From Prevotellaceae bacterium UBA711 (GTDB lineage Bacteria; Bacteroidota; Bacteroidia; Bacteroidales; Bacteroidaceae): DNA of 64,000 nt. Each line of letters begins with the position of its first letter. Position 1 is the stretch's first letter. Shown here piece by piece: positions 16,835 to 25,326 of this stretch. Location of the stretch: assembly GCA_002297545.1 (NCBI GenBank), contig DBLZ01000042.1, positions 5,625 to 69,624 on the forward strand, given 5' to 3'. The notes below the pieces were generated by a model. The model had not been told where the DNA came from. It searched no databases and saw nothing but the letters and a program-made list of their open reading frames with translations. Position numbers and translations under genes: made by a program.

Positions 16835-19131
16835 GTGCCTGCCTTATCATATTCATCTGGACGCAGTTCAACAAAACTTGCCTCCATCGTGTCGTCCTGT
16901 ACATTCTCCACGCTCCCTGTCATCATCAGTACGGTACCATCCGGCTGACTGGCGTCTCTGTAGGTCTGTAGACTGCCGCTCATTATTTCCACTGTGCCAT
17001 CCAATCGCGTCTTGCGCGAGGCGAACTGACTGTAGAGTGTGCCAATAAGCAACTCTTCGGTCTGGGTGGTGCGTCCGGCACGTGAAAGTTCCGTTATCTG
17101 TGCCCCCGTCTTGGTATTGAAATACGCGCCACGTGCCGTAGGAACTCCCTTCGCGCTGGTGCCGCACACCGTTTCTATCTCTATTGGTTCTTTTGCCGAT
17201 TCATTCAGTTTGGCCGAGTATTCCACATCGTCCGTATCTATGGCCTTGTCAAATTGTGTGCTGTTCATTATCTCCAGTTCCGGCATCTTCATCAGTACCC
17301 AATTGACCGATGAGTACAGATTGCGCATGGTGTCGGTAATACTCAAGTCTTGGCCGGACTTGGCTATCATCCAGCCGCCGCCTCTGACCTCTATCCACAG
17401 CTTGCCTCCGCCACCGCCAAAATTTGGGTACGGTATGTATTGCCCTGCCTCGGCCTTGGAGAGAATGGACAGGAGGCGTTGCCTATGTGGATTGATGGCC
17501 GGACGGTTCTTCTTCCATCCAAGGACCCCGCATTTCTTTTCTCTGTCGTCAGCATCATAGTAGGCCAGATAGCCCCAGGTGGTGGTTTTGGCATCCTTTG
17601 AATAACGTACCCAGCGACCATAGGTGTCACGTAAGGTCGTAATAGGGTATTTGACCGGGTACTTTACAGCATCGCGGTTGTCCCACACGTATATGTCATC
17701 ACTGCCGTCGGGCTGGAACTTGACCATGATGGGGACGTATACGAAATTACCGTCTTTCTCAAATTCGTCATACCACTTGTCCTGTTCTTCAAATTTTATG
17801 TTGCCTTCCGCCCAAAGCGTCTCAGCCTGCTCAAACGGATTGAAACGTGGGTCCATCATCATCTCTATGGCTATGCGCAACACGAGGTTGTCCGCTTCCA
17901 TCACAGGCGGCGCCCATATCGGTGTTGTTCTGAACAGAGGCAGGTCCACGCGGTCTATGTCCTCCGCCATTAGGGCACGCCATCCGTAGGGCCTGTTGTA
18001 ATAAGTGACATGCTTTGGATTGAACGGATCCAGGACAGCCTGCACACCTTCCCAGTATATGGCGATGCCCTCACTTTCAGTACCATCATACTGTGGGACA
18101 ATCTTGAAAAAGCGGGTGTATCTGTCTTTGCTCTCGCCAAGCTCGGCATTCCTGCCGTCCAAGGCCGTCCAAATTGTAAAACCGCAATCGGTACTGTCAG
18201 TCCAGTCATTAAGTTTGGAACTGTAATGATATGAATAGTACTTCACTCCACCGTCCTTGAAGCCTCCGTCCTGAGTATTAAGTGCCGTTTCGTTTGCAGG
18301 CGTCTCAATATCGCCCCAGCACTCTTCCGGCAGGAGGTTGCCGCTTTGTGCATAGGTGCTCCATGTTATTTTGGCATCATTGTACACTTTATCCACACCT
18401 AACGTCTGGTCATCGGACATCCAGCGTAGTTCCCGGCTCTTACCATTCATATATAGGCCATTCAGGTCATATACCCAAATTCGTCCATCCCGTTGTATCA
18501 TACGCATGGCCAGCGGCTGAAAGATACCCTCAAGCACCTTCCTAAGGCTCATAGCCTCGCCGTCCTCATCATAGAAATTGTCGGAACGGACTTTCAAATC
18601 CGCAAGGCCGATGCTCTTGAAGCTATGTGCAAGACAGGTACTAACCATGCTACTGTCAATATCCACATAATTGATATTGCTGCGGCTAAGAGCATTCTGT
18701 AATATATCATGCAGAGACTGCATACCTGCAAGGTCATACCTTAGACGGTCAAGCACACCGAAATCCGAAAAGGTAAGCAGCACCTCATAGTTTTCCACTT
18801 GAGAGTATGGTTCCTCATAGAACTCGGTATCCATGCATCCGCTCCAGTACAGGGTACCATTGCGATATACATCCAGCCTCACAGCCGTAGGGTCATCTGT
18901 GTACAGGCCAGTATATGTCCTGTCGCCCGGACTGAGGACAGTAAGCGTTGCTGTGCTTCCACATAGTGGCACTTCCTTACTCTCCTCAGTCCATTCAAAC
19001 ACTAATGGCTCCGTACCAGGAAAATGCAGCAAACCTATGCTATCAGGTTCATAATCCTGGTTGCGGAGTAGCTGCACTTCCCAACGGACATTCTCCCTCG
19101 AATAGAATTTTCCTATATATATAAGTTCCAT
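16831..19131 (-). CDS. Phage tail protein following the tape measure (hub-like)
   Basis: A 766-residue protein starting at MELIYIGKF, one base after the tape-measure stop; a longer frame would run 38 codons into that gene and is rejected. The first 150 residues have short beta segments typical of distal-tail proteins (GLLHFPGTEPLVFEWTEE; TGLYTDDPTAVRLDVYRNG). Later parts are rich in Trp and Tyr, as in baseplate hubs. Operon position after the tape measure supports a tail-tip role. No peptidase or lysozyme motif was noticed. Confidence 0.65.
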   Translation of the reverse strand: MELIYIGKFYSRENVRWEVQLLRNQDYEPDSIGLLHFPGTEPLVFEWTEESKEVPLCGSTATLTVLSPGDRTYTGLYTDDPTAVRLDVYRNGTLYWSGCMDTEFYEEPYSQVENYEVLLTFSDFGVLDRLRYDLAGMQSLHDILQNALSRSNINYVDIDSSMVSTCLAHSFKSIGLADLKVRSDNFYDEDGEAMSLRKVLEGIFQPLAMRMIQRDGRIWVYDLNGLYMNGKSRELRWMSDDQTLGVDKVYNDAKITWSTYAQSGNLLPEECWGDIETPANETALNTQDGGFKDGGVKYYSYHYSSKLNDWTDSTDCGFTIWTALDGRNAELGESKDRYTRFFKIVPQYDGTESEGIAIYWEGVQAVLDPFNPKHVTYYNRPYGWRALMAEDIDRVDLPLFRTTPIWAPPVMEADNLVLRIAIEMMMDPRFNPFEQAETLWAEGNIKFEEQDKWYDEFEKDGNFVYVPIMVKFQPDGSDDIYVWDNRDAVKYPVKYPITTLRDTYGRWVRYSKDAKTTTWGYLAYYDADDREKKCGVLGWKKNRPAINPHRQRLLSILSKAEAGQYIPYPNFGGGGGKLWIEVRGGGWMIAKSGQDLSITDTMRNLYSSVNWVLMKMPELEIMNSTQFDKAIDTDDVEYSAKLNESAKEPIEIETVCGTSAKGVPTARGAYFNTKTGAQITELSRAGRTTQTEELLIGTLYSQFASRKTRLDGTVEIMSGSLQTYRDASQPDGTVLMMTGSVENVQDDTMEASFVELRPDEYDKAGT

Positions 19132-19132
19132 G

Positions 19133-22100
19133 TCATGACCTTTTGTGTAGTTTGTTTTCCCGTGCCAGCACGCCTTCCAGACGCCTGCCACGTATCTTGA
19201 AATCCACAATGCCATCCATATTGCCACTTCCGTTGCCATCGGCAATAAGTGATTTCAGTTTGTCCAAAGGTGCTACCACCTCAGGATTACTTGACGCGCC
19301 ACCATACTCACCCATCAATGCCAGTGTCGGGCCGTAAATGAGGCCACCGTTGGCAAAAGGGGTTACGGCCACACTGGCGACCAGACCCTCCATGGCCGCG
19401 ATGAAGCCGGATGCAATGCCAAAACCGACAAATGGTATGGCGGCATGGGCAGCCATGAATGCCGATGCGGCAAGCTCGCGGTAAGCCATGGCCTGCATTT
19501 TGGTTGCTGCCGTAACGGCTGCAGAGGCGGCCACCTCGGCAGGTGCTGCCGCTGTCTTGGCTGTTGCCGACGTGGTGGCCGCCACTCCACTGGCAGTAGT
19601 GACGGCTGTAGAGGCAGTGGTGACGGCTGTCAGCGTGTCTATAATCTGGATTATGGAATTGATGCCCTGGTATATCTGTATCGCAGAGTCTATCACCGCC
19701 ACAACCGTCTCCCAAGCGTTGCCATTTCCTCTTATCGCCTCGGTAAGACCTTGGATGCCGTTGCCTACGCCTTTTACTGATGACCATGTGTTCTCAAATG
19801 TTATCCTGTTCTTCTTAAGTATCCTCTCATAGTCCTCGTATGTGGCAAGTAATGACTGTACCTCCTTGCGATGTGACACATCCAACGGGTTCTTGGTGTC
19901 GGCAAGCATATTCTGTAGGCTGCGTATCTTGTCCTTCACACCTTCAAGCCCTATCAGTTCCAGTTCCATCTTCAGCTCCTTGCCGGAGAGTCCTGCCAGC
20001 TGGGCAAGTTCCTGCTGCATATCGGGTATCTCCGTCAGGCGCATCAAAGCGGTACGCTTGTTCTGAAGGGCTATGATTGTCCGCTGTATGTTCCCCACCT
20101 CGGTGGCAGAGGCCTTGTGTTGCTTGTCCCCGTAGTATGACAGTGCCTTGTCCAGCGCATCAATGGTATCTAAGCGAGATATGTCTTCGGGTACATCCAA
20201 GGAGGACAGTGTTTCGTCCCATGCCTCGCGTAGTTTCTTGAGTTCGATTATCCGCTTCTGTATCTCCAGACGCTCAGATTCACCGACGGTTTTCAACTTC
20301 TTCTCATAGAAGGACAGTTCCGTTTCAAGTTTGGAGTATGTATCAATCTGGTCTATGCCTATGGATACATGCGAACTTTCTTCTAATACTGTTTTAAGTT
20401 CGTTCAAACGTTGTATCTCGGCATCGATGCCAGAAATACTTTCGGCTGTGGCCTTGCGCCGAAGTGACTGTTGGTACTGTATCTCCTTGTCGATGTTCTC
20501 CAGTGTATTCAACTCGGTCGGACGTCCGGCGACATCAAGCATACCCTTTATCGCATCACGGGCATCCTCACATGCCTTTTTCAAACCGGCCAGGCGCTGT
20601 ATCTCCGCTGTCTCACTGGGAGAGGTCTTTTCAAGTTGGGTCTGATAATAAGCAATGTTATTCTCCAATGCCTTGTATGATTCTGCATTGGCAATTAGTT
20701 TCTTTCCGTCAAATTCATTCTTATTGGAGTTCAGGGCCACCAATCCGTACGCCTCACCGAGTTTCTTGTACCTTGCCTCCATCTGGCGCAACTTGTCCGA
20801 TTCGGACTTGGCATTGGCCGCGCCTGTTCCAGCAAGGGTTCCAACAAGGGTCTTCTGTTTCTCTATGGCCTTGCCGAGGTCATTATAACTCATTTTCTGC
20901 CATGTCACTGACTGGGTAGTAGTCTTAACAGCGGCATCGAGTTCGTTTTGGGCGGACACCATACGCGCTATGCAGGCATCATATTGTTTCTGGCATTCCT
21001 GTATTTCCGACGACAGGCGTGTAACGTCTGACACAGTTGCCTTGTAAGCATTCTCTCCGACACCTTCCTTTTGCCAACCATATTGAACCTTGCCGCCAGC
21101 ACTCATATATTGTTGTCCAAGTTGCTGCATCCGGCGCTGCTTCTCATCTCTCTCCAATTCCTTGGCAGCTATCTGTGATGCGAGCACCCTTGCCTGCGCC
21201 TCATAGCCTATCTGCGTACAGTAGGCCTTACTCTTGGCCACAAGGGTGTCGTACCATTCTGCTGCGGTCTTGTGGTGTCCGAGTGCCTCTCCATACCTAT
21301 TGTTTAATTCCTGTACCTTGTCTGCTTCTTCTCTCTGCTGTTTGATGAGATTGGACAGGGAGACTATCTCCATGTCCAATTCTGCCTTGGTGTCGGATGC
21401 AGCCCGACTGAAGGCATCCGTTGACTCCTTGAGCACATCCACCTTATCTGCTGTGTTCTCCGCCTCGTTACCCATGGACGTGAACAATGTCACCAGCCCG
21501 GTAATAACGGCGGAGATACCCAATGTCAATGTAGCATACAGTGCACCCACGGCCACGTTCAAGGCCCAGGTGCCTGCCGTGGCCGTAGCGGAACTTGCGG
21601 CCAGCAGACGTTGAGCCAGGGCCACTACCTTTGTATGCACGGCAGCCAACGCTGCCACTACAGCATTGCTCTTGTGTGCCCTGCCGAGTGCCACGATAGC
21701 CACCGCCGCCTTCCTGGCCGCCGAGGTCATCAGCACCAGACCAGCTATAGCCTGGCCACTGACGGCCACAAATGTCATGTATGGCTGTATGCCGCTGGCG
21801 ATACCACCCACCCAGTCCAACATAGTGGCCAGCTGGTTCCTGAGCATGACAGCAACATTCTCGCCGCTTCCGGCCATCTCTTCAAAGGCTGCGTCCATGG
21901 TTCCGGCACTGCCTGCCATGGCCTCTACATTAGTACTAAAAGTGTCGGCCAGCTCACCGGTAATAGGTATCAGGGCACGCAAGGCCTCTGCACTGCCGAA
22001 GAGTTTTCCGTATATTTCCTGCTCCAGCATGCCGTGGGCTGCAGCATACCTCTGTATGTCAGTGTTCAGTTTGGTGAGGAAATTGTGCATCCCCCCAGCC

Positions 22101-22912
22101 GCCCTGATGGATGCGGCATCAAACTCTATGCCCATCTGCCGAGCCATCTCGGTGGCCTCACTTGACGGCTTCACAAGAGCTGTGAAGATGGCAGAAAGCT
22201 GTGTGCTCACTTCTGCCGTATTGCCACTGACGCCTGTAAGCGTGGCAAAGGAGGCCATCAGCTCATCGATGGTGACACCCAAGGTGGCAGCATTACCCGT
22301 CACCCTCGGCAGGGCTGCGGCCAACTGCTCAAAGCTGGTGACGCCGTTCCTGGCAGTCATCTGTATTTTGTCCTGAATTTCTCCTACCGCACTCCATTCC
22401 AGACCGTAGTTCTTGATGACAGTACTGGTTACCGTGACAGTCTGCCCAATGTCTGCGATACCTCCCACCGCACTCCTGGCACTCTTGTTCAAGAAATCTA
22501 TCCAGTTGTCCTCGGGCACACCATTAGAGATTACCTGGTAAAGGCCATCGGCAAGCTCCTTTCTGGTCAAGGGTATGGCGGAGGCCAAATCCTCTACCTG
22601 CCCCTTCAAGACAGCCAGACCTCCGGCATCCTTACCGGCCATAGTATTGACAGCACGCATGCCCTTGTCAAAGGTATTGTACTCGTCGGCCAGGCTACCC
22701 ACTGCACCACTCAGTTGGTCAATGATGGTATTCATGGAACTAAGCAGCAGACTCTTCTCGGTCAAGTCTTTCAATGAGTTGTCCAAAGTCCGTGTCTCCT
22801 TGACAGCCTCACCTATTGCGTCCTTGAACTCTTCAACACGCATGCTGAGATTAGCCAACACCTTCTGGCCGTTGGTTTCCAGTTCAATCCTAAATCTTAC
22901 AGATTTGTCCAT
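19133..22912 (-). CDS. Tail tape measure protein
   Basis: A 1259-residue protein that sets tail length. The N-terminal 350 residues match the TP901-type tape-measure core: GMRAVNTMAGKDAGGLAVLK, then LADGLYQVISNGV, then TVTSTVIKNYGLEWSAVGEI and FATLTGVSGNTAEVSTQLSA. Hydrophobic segments lie at about 375-480, followed by long coiled coils at about 500-1000 and a second hydrophobic, Ala/Thr-rich stretch at about 1080-1200. It follows the tail chaperone pair, as is usual. Predicted tail length is that of a siphovirus, not Mu's contractile tail; I see no sheath gene. Confidence 0.92.
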   Translation of the reverse strand: MDKSVRFRIELETNGQKVLANLSMRVEEFKDAIGEAVKETRTLDNSLKDLTEKSLLLSSMNTIIDQLSGAVGSLADEYNTFDKGMRAVNTMAGKDAGGLAVLKGQVEDLASAIPLTRKELADGLYQVISNGVPEDNWIDFLNKSARSAVGGIADIGQTVTVTSTVIKNYGLEWSAVGEIQDKIQMTARNGVTSFEQLAAALPRVTGNAATLGVTIDELMASFATLTGVSGNTAEVSTQLSAIFTALVKPSSEATEMARQMGIEFDAASIRAAGGMHNFLTKLNTDIQRYAAAHGMLEQEIYGKLFGSAEALRALIPITGELADTFSTNVEAMAGSAGTMDAAFEEMAGSGENVAVMLRNQLATMLDWVGGIASGIQPYMTFVAVSGQAIAGLVLMTSAARKAAVAIVALGRAHKSNAVVAALAAVHTKVVALAQRLLAASSATATAGTWALNVAVGALYATLTLGISAVITGLVTLFTSMGNEAENTADKVDVLKESTDAFSRAASDTKAELDMEIVSLSNLIKQQREEADKVQELNNRYGEALGHHKTAAEWYDTLVAKSKAYCTQIGYEAQARVLASQIAAKELERDEKQRRMQQLGQQYMSAGGKVQYGWQKEGVGENAYKATVSDVTRLSSEIQECQKQYDACIARMVSAQNELDAAVKTTTQSVTWQKMSYNDLGKAIEKQKTLVGTLAGTGAANAKSESDKLRQMEARYKKLGEAYGLVALNSNKNEFDGKKLIANAESYKALENNIAYYQTQLEKTSPSETAEIQRLAGLKKACEDARDAIKGMLDVAGRPTELNTLENIDKEIQYQQSLRRKATAESISGIDAEIQRLNELKTVLEESSHVSIGIDQIDTYSKLETELSFYEKKLKTVGESERLEIQKRIIELKKLREAWDETLSSLDVPEDISRLDTIDALDKALSYYGDKQHKASATEVGNIQRTIIALQNKRTALMRLTEIPDMQQELAQLAGLSGKELKMELELIGLEGVKDKIRSLQNMLADTKNPLDVSHRKEVQSLLATYEDYERILKKNRITFENTWSSVKGVGNGIQGLTEAIRGNGNAWETVVAVIDSAIQIYQGINSIIQIIDTLTAVTTASTAVTTASGVAATTSATAKTAAAPAEVAASAAVTAATKMQAMAYRELAASAFMAAHAAIPFVGFGIASGFIAAMEGLVASVAVTPFANGGLIYGPTLALMGEYGGASSNPEVVAPLDKLKSLIADGNGSGNMDGIVDFKIRGRRLEGVLARENKLHKRS

Positions 22913-22940
22913 AGTCTTTATGCTTTATGCCACGTACTCG

Positions 22941-23288
22941 TCAAACCAACCCAAATCGTTTCTTCGCTGCCTTATATCGTTTGCGCAGCTCATCGTCAGT
23001 GACAGTAACAGCAGTTTTCTTTTCCTCCTTCTCCCAGGGAAATTCCATTATATCACGTGCCTGCAAGCTCTTCTTCGAGTATGGCTGCAGTACGCACAGG
23101 CACTGCATTCTCACACGCTCCCATTCTCCCCGCTCCCTCTGCTCTTCCTGATGTTTCCAGCGGTCAAAGACTGCGCGGAACTCAGACGGGGTGCATCGTT
23201 CAAAATCACGAAGACTCATCCCGATACACCCCGATGCAATACCTATAAGTTCCTCTATGTCAGCTACGACTTCTCCGGGTCCATCGTT
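22941..23288 (-). CDS. Tail assembly chaperone, -1 frameshift extension
   Basis: The second half of a G/GT-type tail chaperone pair. The frame opens at the A9 run and reads NDGPGEVVADIEELIGIASG before the first Met (at 23219, MSLRDFERC). The extension is therefore best read as a -1 frameshift product fused to the preceding 98-residue protein. Its C-terminus is charged and helical (DDELRKRYKAAKKRFGLV). In known siphoviruses the longer product recruits the tape measure, whose gene follows directly. Confidence 0.75.
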   Translation of the reverse strand, partial: NDGPGEVVADIEELIGIASGCIGMSLRDFERCTPSEFRAVFDRWKHQEEQRERGEWERVRMQCLCVLQPYSKKSLQARDIMEFPWEKEEKKTAVTVTDDELRKRYKAAKKRFGLV

Positions 23289-23560
23289 TTTTTTTGAGCT
23301 TCCGACATGCTATCATAGAAACCGGATATGTCACCTGGTTCAAGATGGTCGGCAAACGACTCGAATGAGTACGGGAACTCCTGCTCGTCTGCGGCACAGG
23401 CCGCCTTAACAATGCACCAGAGAAATAATACAAGGTCACTGACATCGGACTTGCTTATCTCACTCACATCCTTGCCGCTCTCTCGTTTGAAGCGCACCAT
23501 GGCTCCCATGGTGATGCGGCAAGGATATTCCTTACCTTTTATGGTTATCTTCTTCATCAC
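23264..23560 (-). CDS. Tail assembly chaperone (short product)
   Basis: A 98-residue protein between the tail tube and the tape measure, the canonical chaperone position. Contains ITIKGKEYPCRITMGAMVRF, a small beta-hairpin start common in Bacteroides phages, then two helices. It ends a few codons after a run of nine adenines on the coding strand, where a -1 shift gives the longer form. Confidence 0.8.
   Translation of the reverse strand: MMKKITIKGKEYPCRITMGAMVRFKRESGKDVSEISKSDVSDLVLFLWCIVKAACAADEQEFPYSFESFADHLEPGDISGFYDSMSEAQKKTMDPEKS
23287..23295 (-). promoter_or_regulatory. A9 slippery site for -1 frameshift
   Basis: The coding strand reads CAA AAA AAA ACG. A slip back by one base gives CAA AAA AAA AAC GAT and enters the long downstream frame without a stop, joining the two chaperone frames. 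Confidence 0.7.
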
Positions 23561-23582
23561 TGATTACGTTTTTCGTTGGACA

Positions 23583-24047
23583 TTATACATCCCCGGTAGA
23601 AGGTGAAGTCAGCCCGGTACCTATCTTTTCCACCTTACCGCTGTTCTCCAGGGAGACGCTGTACTTGGCATCGTCTCCCGCCTGGCCGTCAAGTTCGAGG
23701 CTGGTAATGATATACTTTCCCTTGTAGCCGCCTTCGGTCTTGCCGGTACGCTTGTCACCTTCACGCAGGCTGTAGCTCGCCTCGATAGGGGTACCCGCCA
23801 GCATCATGTCCTTAAGCTGGTCATAGGTCGGGATTTCGCTGTCTCCGTCGGTGAGCACACAGCCATCAGCGGTAATACTCTCGCTGAAGCTCTTTACAAA
23901 CTTTTCCTTCCACTTGCCACTTGAGGCTTCCTTGGTCACACGCTCTCCTGTCTCCGTGGTAGTACTGACTTTACAACCTGTACTGAACCCGAGAGCCGCA
24001 CCGCCCATACTGAGTATGAGGTCGGTGCCGTCTAATACGCTTTTCAT
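23583..24047 (-). CDS. Major tail tube protein
   Basis: A 154-residue protein placed just before the chaperone pair and tape measure. It begins MKSVLDGTDLILSMGGAALGFSTGC. The Gly/Thr-rich beta-strand pattern (KGKYIITSLELDGQAGDDAKYSVSL) is typical of TP901-1/phi13-like tail tube subunits. The start overlaps the stop of the upstream lysis gene (ATGA type). The call depends on position as well as sequence. Confidence 0.75.
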   Translation of the reverse strand: MKSVLDGTDLILSMGGAALGFSTGCKVSTTTETGERVTKEASSGKWKEKFVKSFSESITADGCVLTDGDSEIPTYDQLKDMMLAGTPIEASYSLREGDKRTGKTEGGYKGKYIITSLELDGQAGDDAKYSVSLENSGKVEKIGTGLTSPSTGDV

Positions 24048-24529
24048 TTCTTACAAATTAAAACTGCTATTGCCATACCGGCTGCGACACCGGCAATAAA
24101 GGCTGCCAATACATTATATATATTATAAGAACGCACAGTCTCTTTCACTTTTGTATGCAGGCTCTGCCCATTCTGTGCGTCTTTGTGGGTGGCCAGTTCA
24201 TGCTCGTAGTACTCGCACAGCCGCTGAAGGCTGTCGCACGTGGCATGCACAACTATGGTGTCTCCACGGGCACGCACATCCACATTGGCTCTGCCGTTCC
24301 TGGCATGATACCCGGCACCTGGCGGCAGGCTACGGAGACTGTCCACAGGTATCGACAGCCCCACATCCGACATCGGTACAGGCTCGGCTTTGAATACAGC
24401 CAGCTTGCAAATCAGGCTGTCCGCGCACAGACGTACCTCGGACGCAGACATGTCCAGGCTCTCCTTTCGGGATGTCGCGCAACTTGACAAGAACAGGACA
24501 ATCAGCACTGTACTTACAACTGTTGGCAC
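24044..24529 (-). CDS. Spanin-like lipoprotein with C-terminal membrane segment
   Basis: From the GTG at 24529, a 161-residue protein begins with VPTVVSTVLIVLFLSSC, a clear lipoprotein signal. It ends in a transmembrane segment (VLAAFIAGVAAGMAIAVLI). A lipidated N-terminus with a C-terminal inner-membrane helix is the topology of unimolecular spanins, which fuse the two membranes at the last step of lysis. It overlaps the 3' 200 nt of the preceding coiled-coil gene in another frame, as Rz1 does with Rz. The amidase lies two genes upstream. The start codon is inferred from the signal peptide; the frame is open further upstream. Confidence 0.6.
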   Translation of the reverse strand: MPTVVSTVLIVLFLSSCATSRKESLDMSASEVRLCADSLICKLAVFKAEPVPMSDVGLSIPVDSLRSLPPGAGYHARNGRANVDVRARGDTIVVHATCDSLQRLCEYYEHELATHKDAQNGQSLHTKVKETVRSYNIYNVLAAFIAGVAAGMAIAVLICKK

Positions 24530-24848
24530 TTTCCACCGCCTTGCGAAAACGGGCCATCTCGCGCGTGTTCCTGGCAAGTTCCTTCTTGGTGTCTCCAAGT
24601 TCTTTTTTCGTCTCGTTGAATTCATCCTTCAATGGTTTGACTATGTTTTCCATCAATATCCGGGTGGCGTGTTCAGCGTTGTCTATCCTGACACTCTCGG
24701 CTTCGGCCTTAGCCTTGTCGGCATCTGCCTTGGCACGTTCAGCCTCGGCATTCGATTTTGCTACGGTCGCTTTCAATGTGGTCACGCCTATGACAGCCGC
24801 CAACAGGCCTCCACCCAGTATCCAGTTTAGTAAAACGCTGAACTCCAT
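24330..24848 (-). CDS. Membrane-anchored coiled-coil lysis protein (i-spanin- or holin-like)
   Basis: A 172-residue protein with one N-terminal membrane helix (LLNWILGGGLLAAVIGVTTL). A long charged coiled coil runs from about residue 30 to 110 (AEAERAKADADKAKAEAES). A Cys pair follows (SCKYSADCPV). Such an N-in, C-out anchored coiled coil fits an i-spanin. It sits between amidase and lipoprotein in the lysis cassette, and its 3' end overlaps the lipoprotein gene. Residues after about 130 are read in the overlap and look unlike a folded domain. Confidence 0.55.
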   Translation of the reverse strand: MEFSVLLNWILGGGLLAAVIGVTTLKATVAKSNAEAERAKADADKAKAEAESVRIDNAEHATRILMENIVKPLKDEFNETKKELGDTKKELARNTREMARFRKAVESANSCKYSADCPVLVKLRDIPKGEPGHVCVRGTSVRGQPDLQAGCIQSRACTDVGCGAVDTCGQSP

Positions 24849-24860
24849 TTCTCCACTCAG

Positions 24861-25325
24861 TTATTGTTTGATACCAATCTCATTAAGCCATGCTTGCACA
24901 TCGAAACAGGGACAGGCTTTAGAACTGACCTCGTTGTGGCCGATGATGCGGACATCTGGAAAACGTTGGTGAAAGTCCTTTACATAATGCTCCAGTGCTT
25001 TCTTCTGCTCCGGGGTTCTGGTGTCCTTTGAGGTCTTACCATTCCGAGCAGTACCACCAGCATATACGATGTGCCGACTTACGCTATTATAGCCCCGGAC
25101 TCCGTTGGTGATTTCCCATGAGTCCACATTGGCATCCTCGTTGTTTCCGACCATCCGCTCCACCCTACCGTCCAAATGGATGAGGTCAGTATAGCCCACC
25201 TGCTTCCACCCACGCCCACCCTTGCTTACCGGGTCGGTGTGCCAATGGCGTATCTCATCGGTAGATACCTCACGGCCTTCGGGCGTGGCGGTGCAGTGGA
25301 TGACCAGATATTTCAGTTTGGACAT
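24861..25325 (-). CDS. N-acetylmuramoyl-L-alanine amidase (endolysin)
   Basis: A 154-residue Amidase_2-type enzyme that cleaves the amide bond between MurNAc and L-Ala in peptidoglycan. Zinc-ligand motifs: YLVIHCTATPEG near the N-terminus; SRHIVYAGG in the middle; IIGHNEVSSKACPCFD near the C-terminus. The start at MSKLKYL is taken because it directly follows the capsid stop. No signal peptide, so release would need a holin. First gene of the lysis cassette embedded in the late minus operon. Confidence 0.92.
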   Translation of the reverse strand: MSKLKYLVIHCTATPEGREVSTDEIRHWHTDPVSKGGRGWKQVGYTDLIHLDGRVERMVGNNEDANVDSWEITNGVRGYNSVSRHIVYAGGTARNGKTSKDTRTPEQKKALEHYVKDFHQRFPDVRIIGHNEVSSKACPCFDVQAWLNEIGIKQ

Positions 25326-25326
25326 A

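Noticed and set aside
16831..19245. Longer start of the tail protein at 19245
   Set aside because: The 38 extra residues are a shadow of the tape-measure C-terminus; the ATG at 19131 follows its stop directly.
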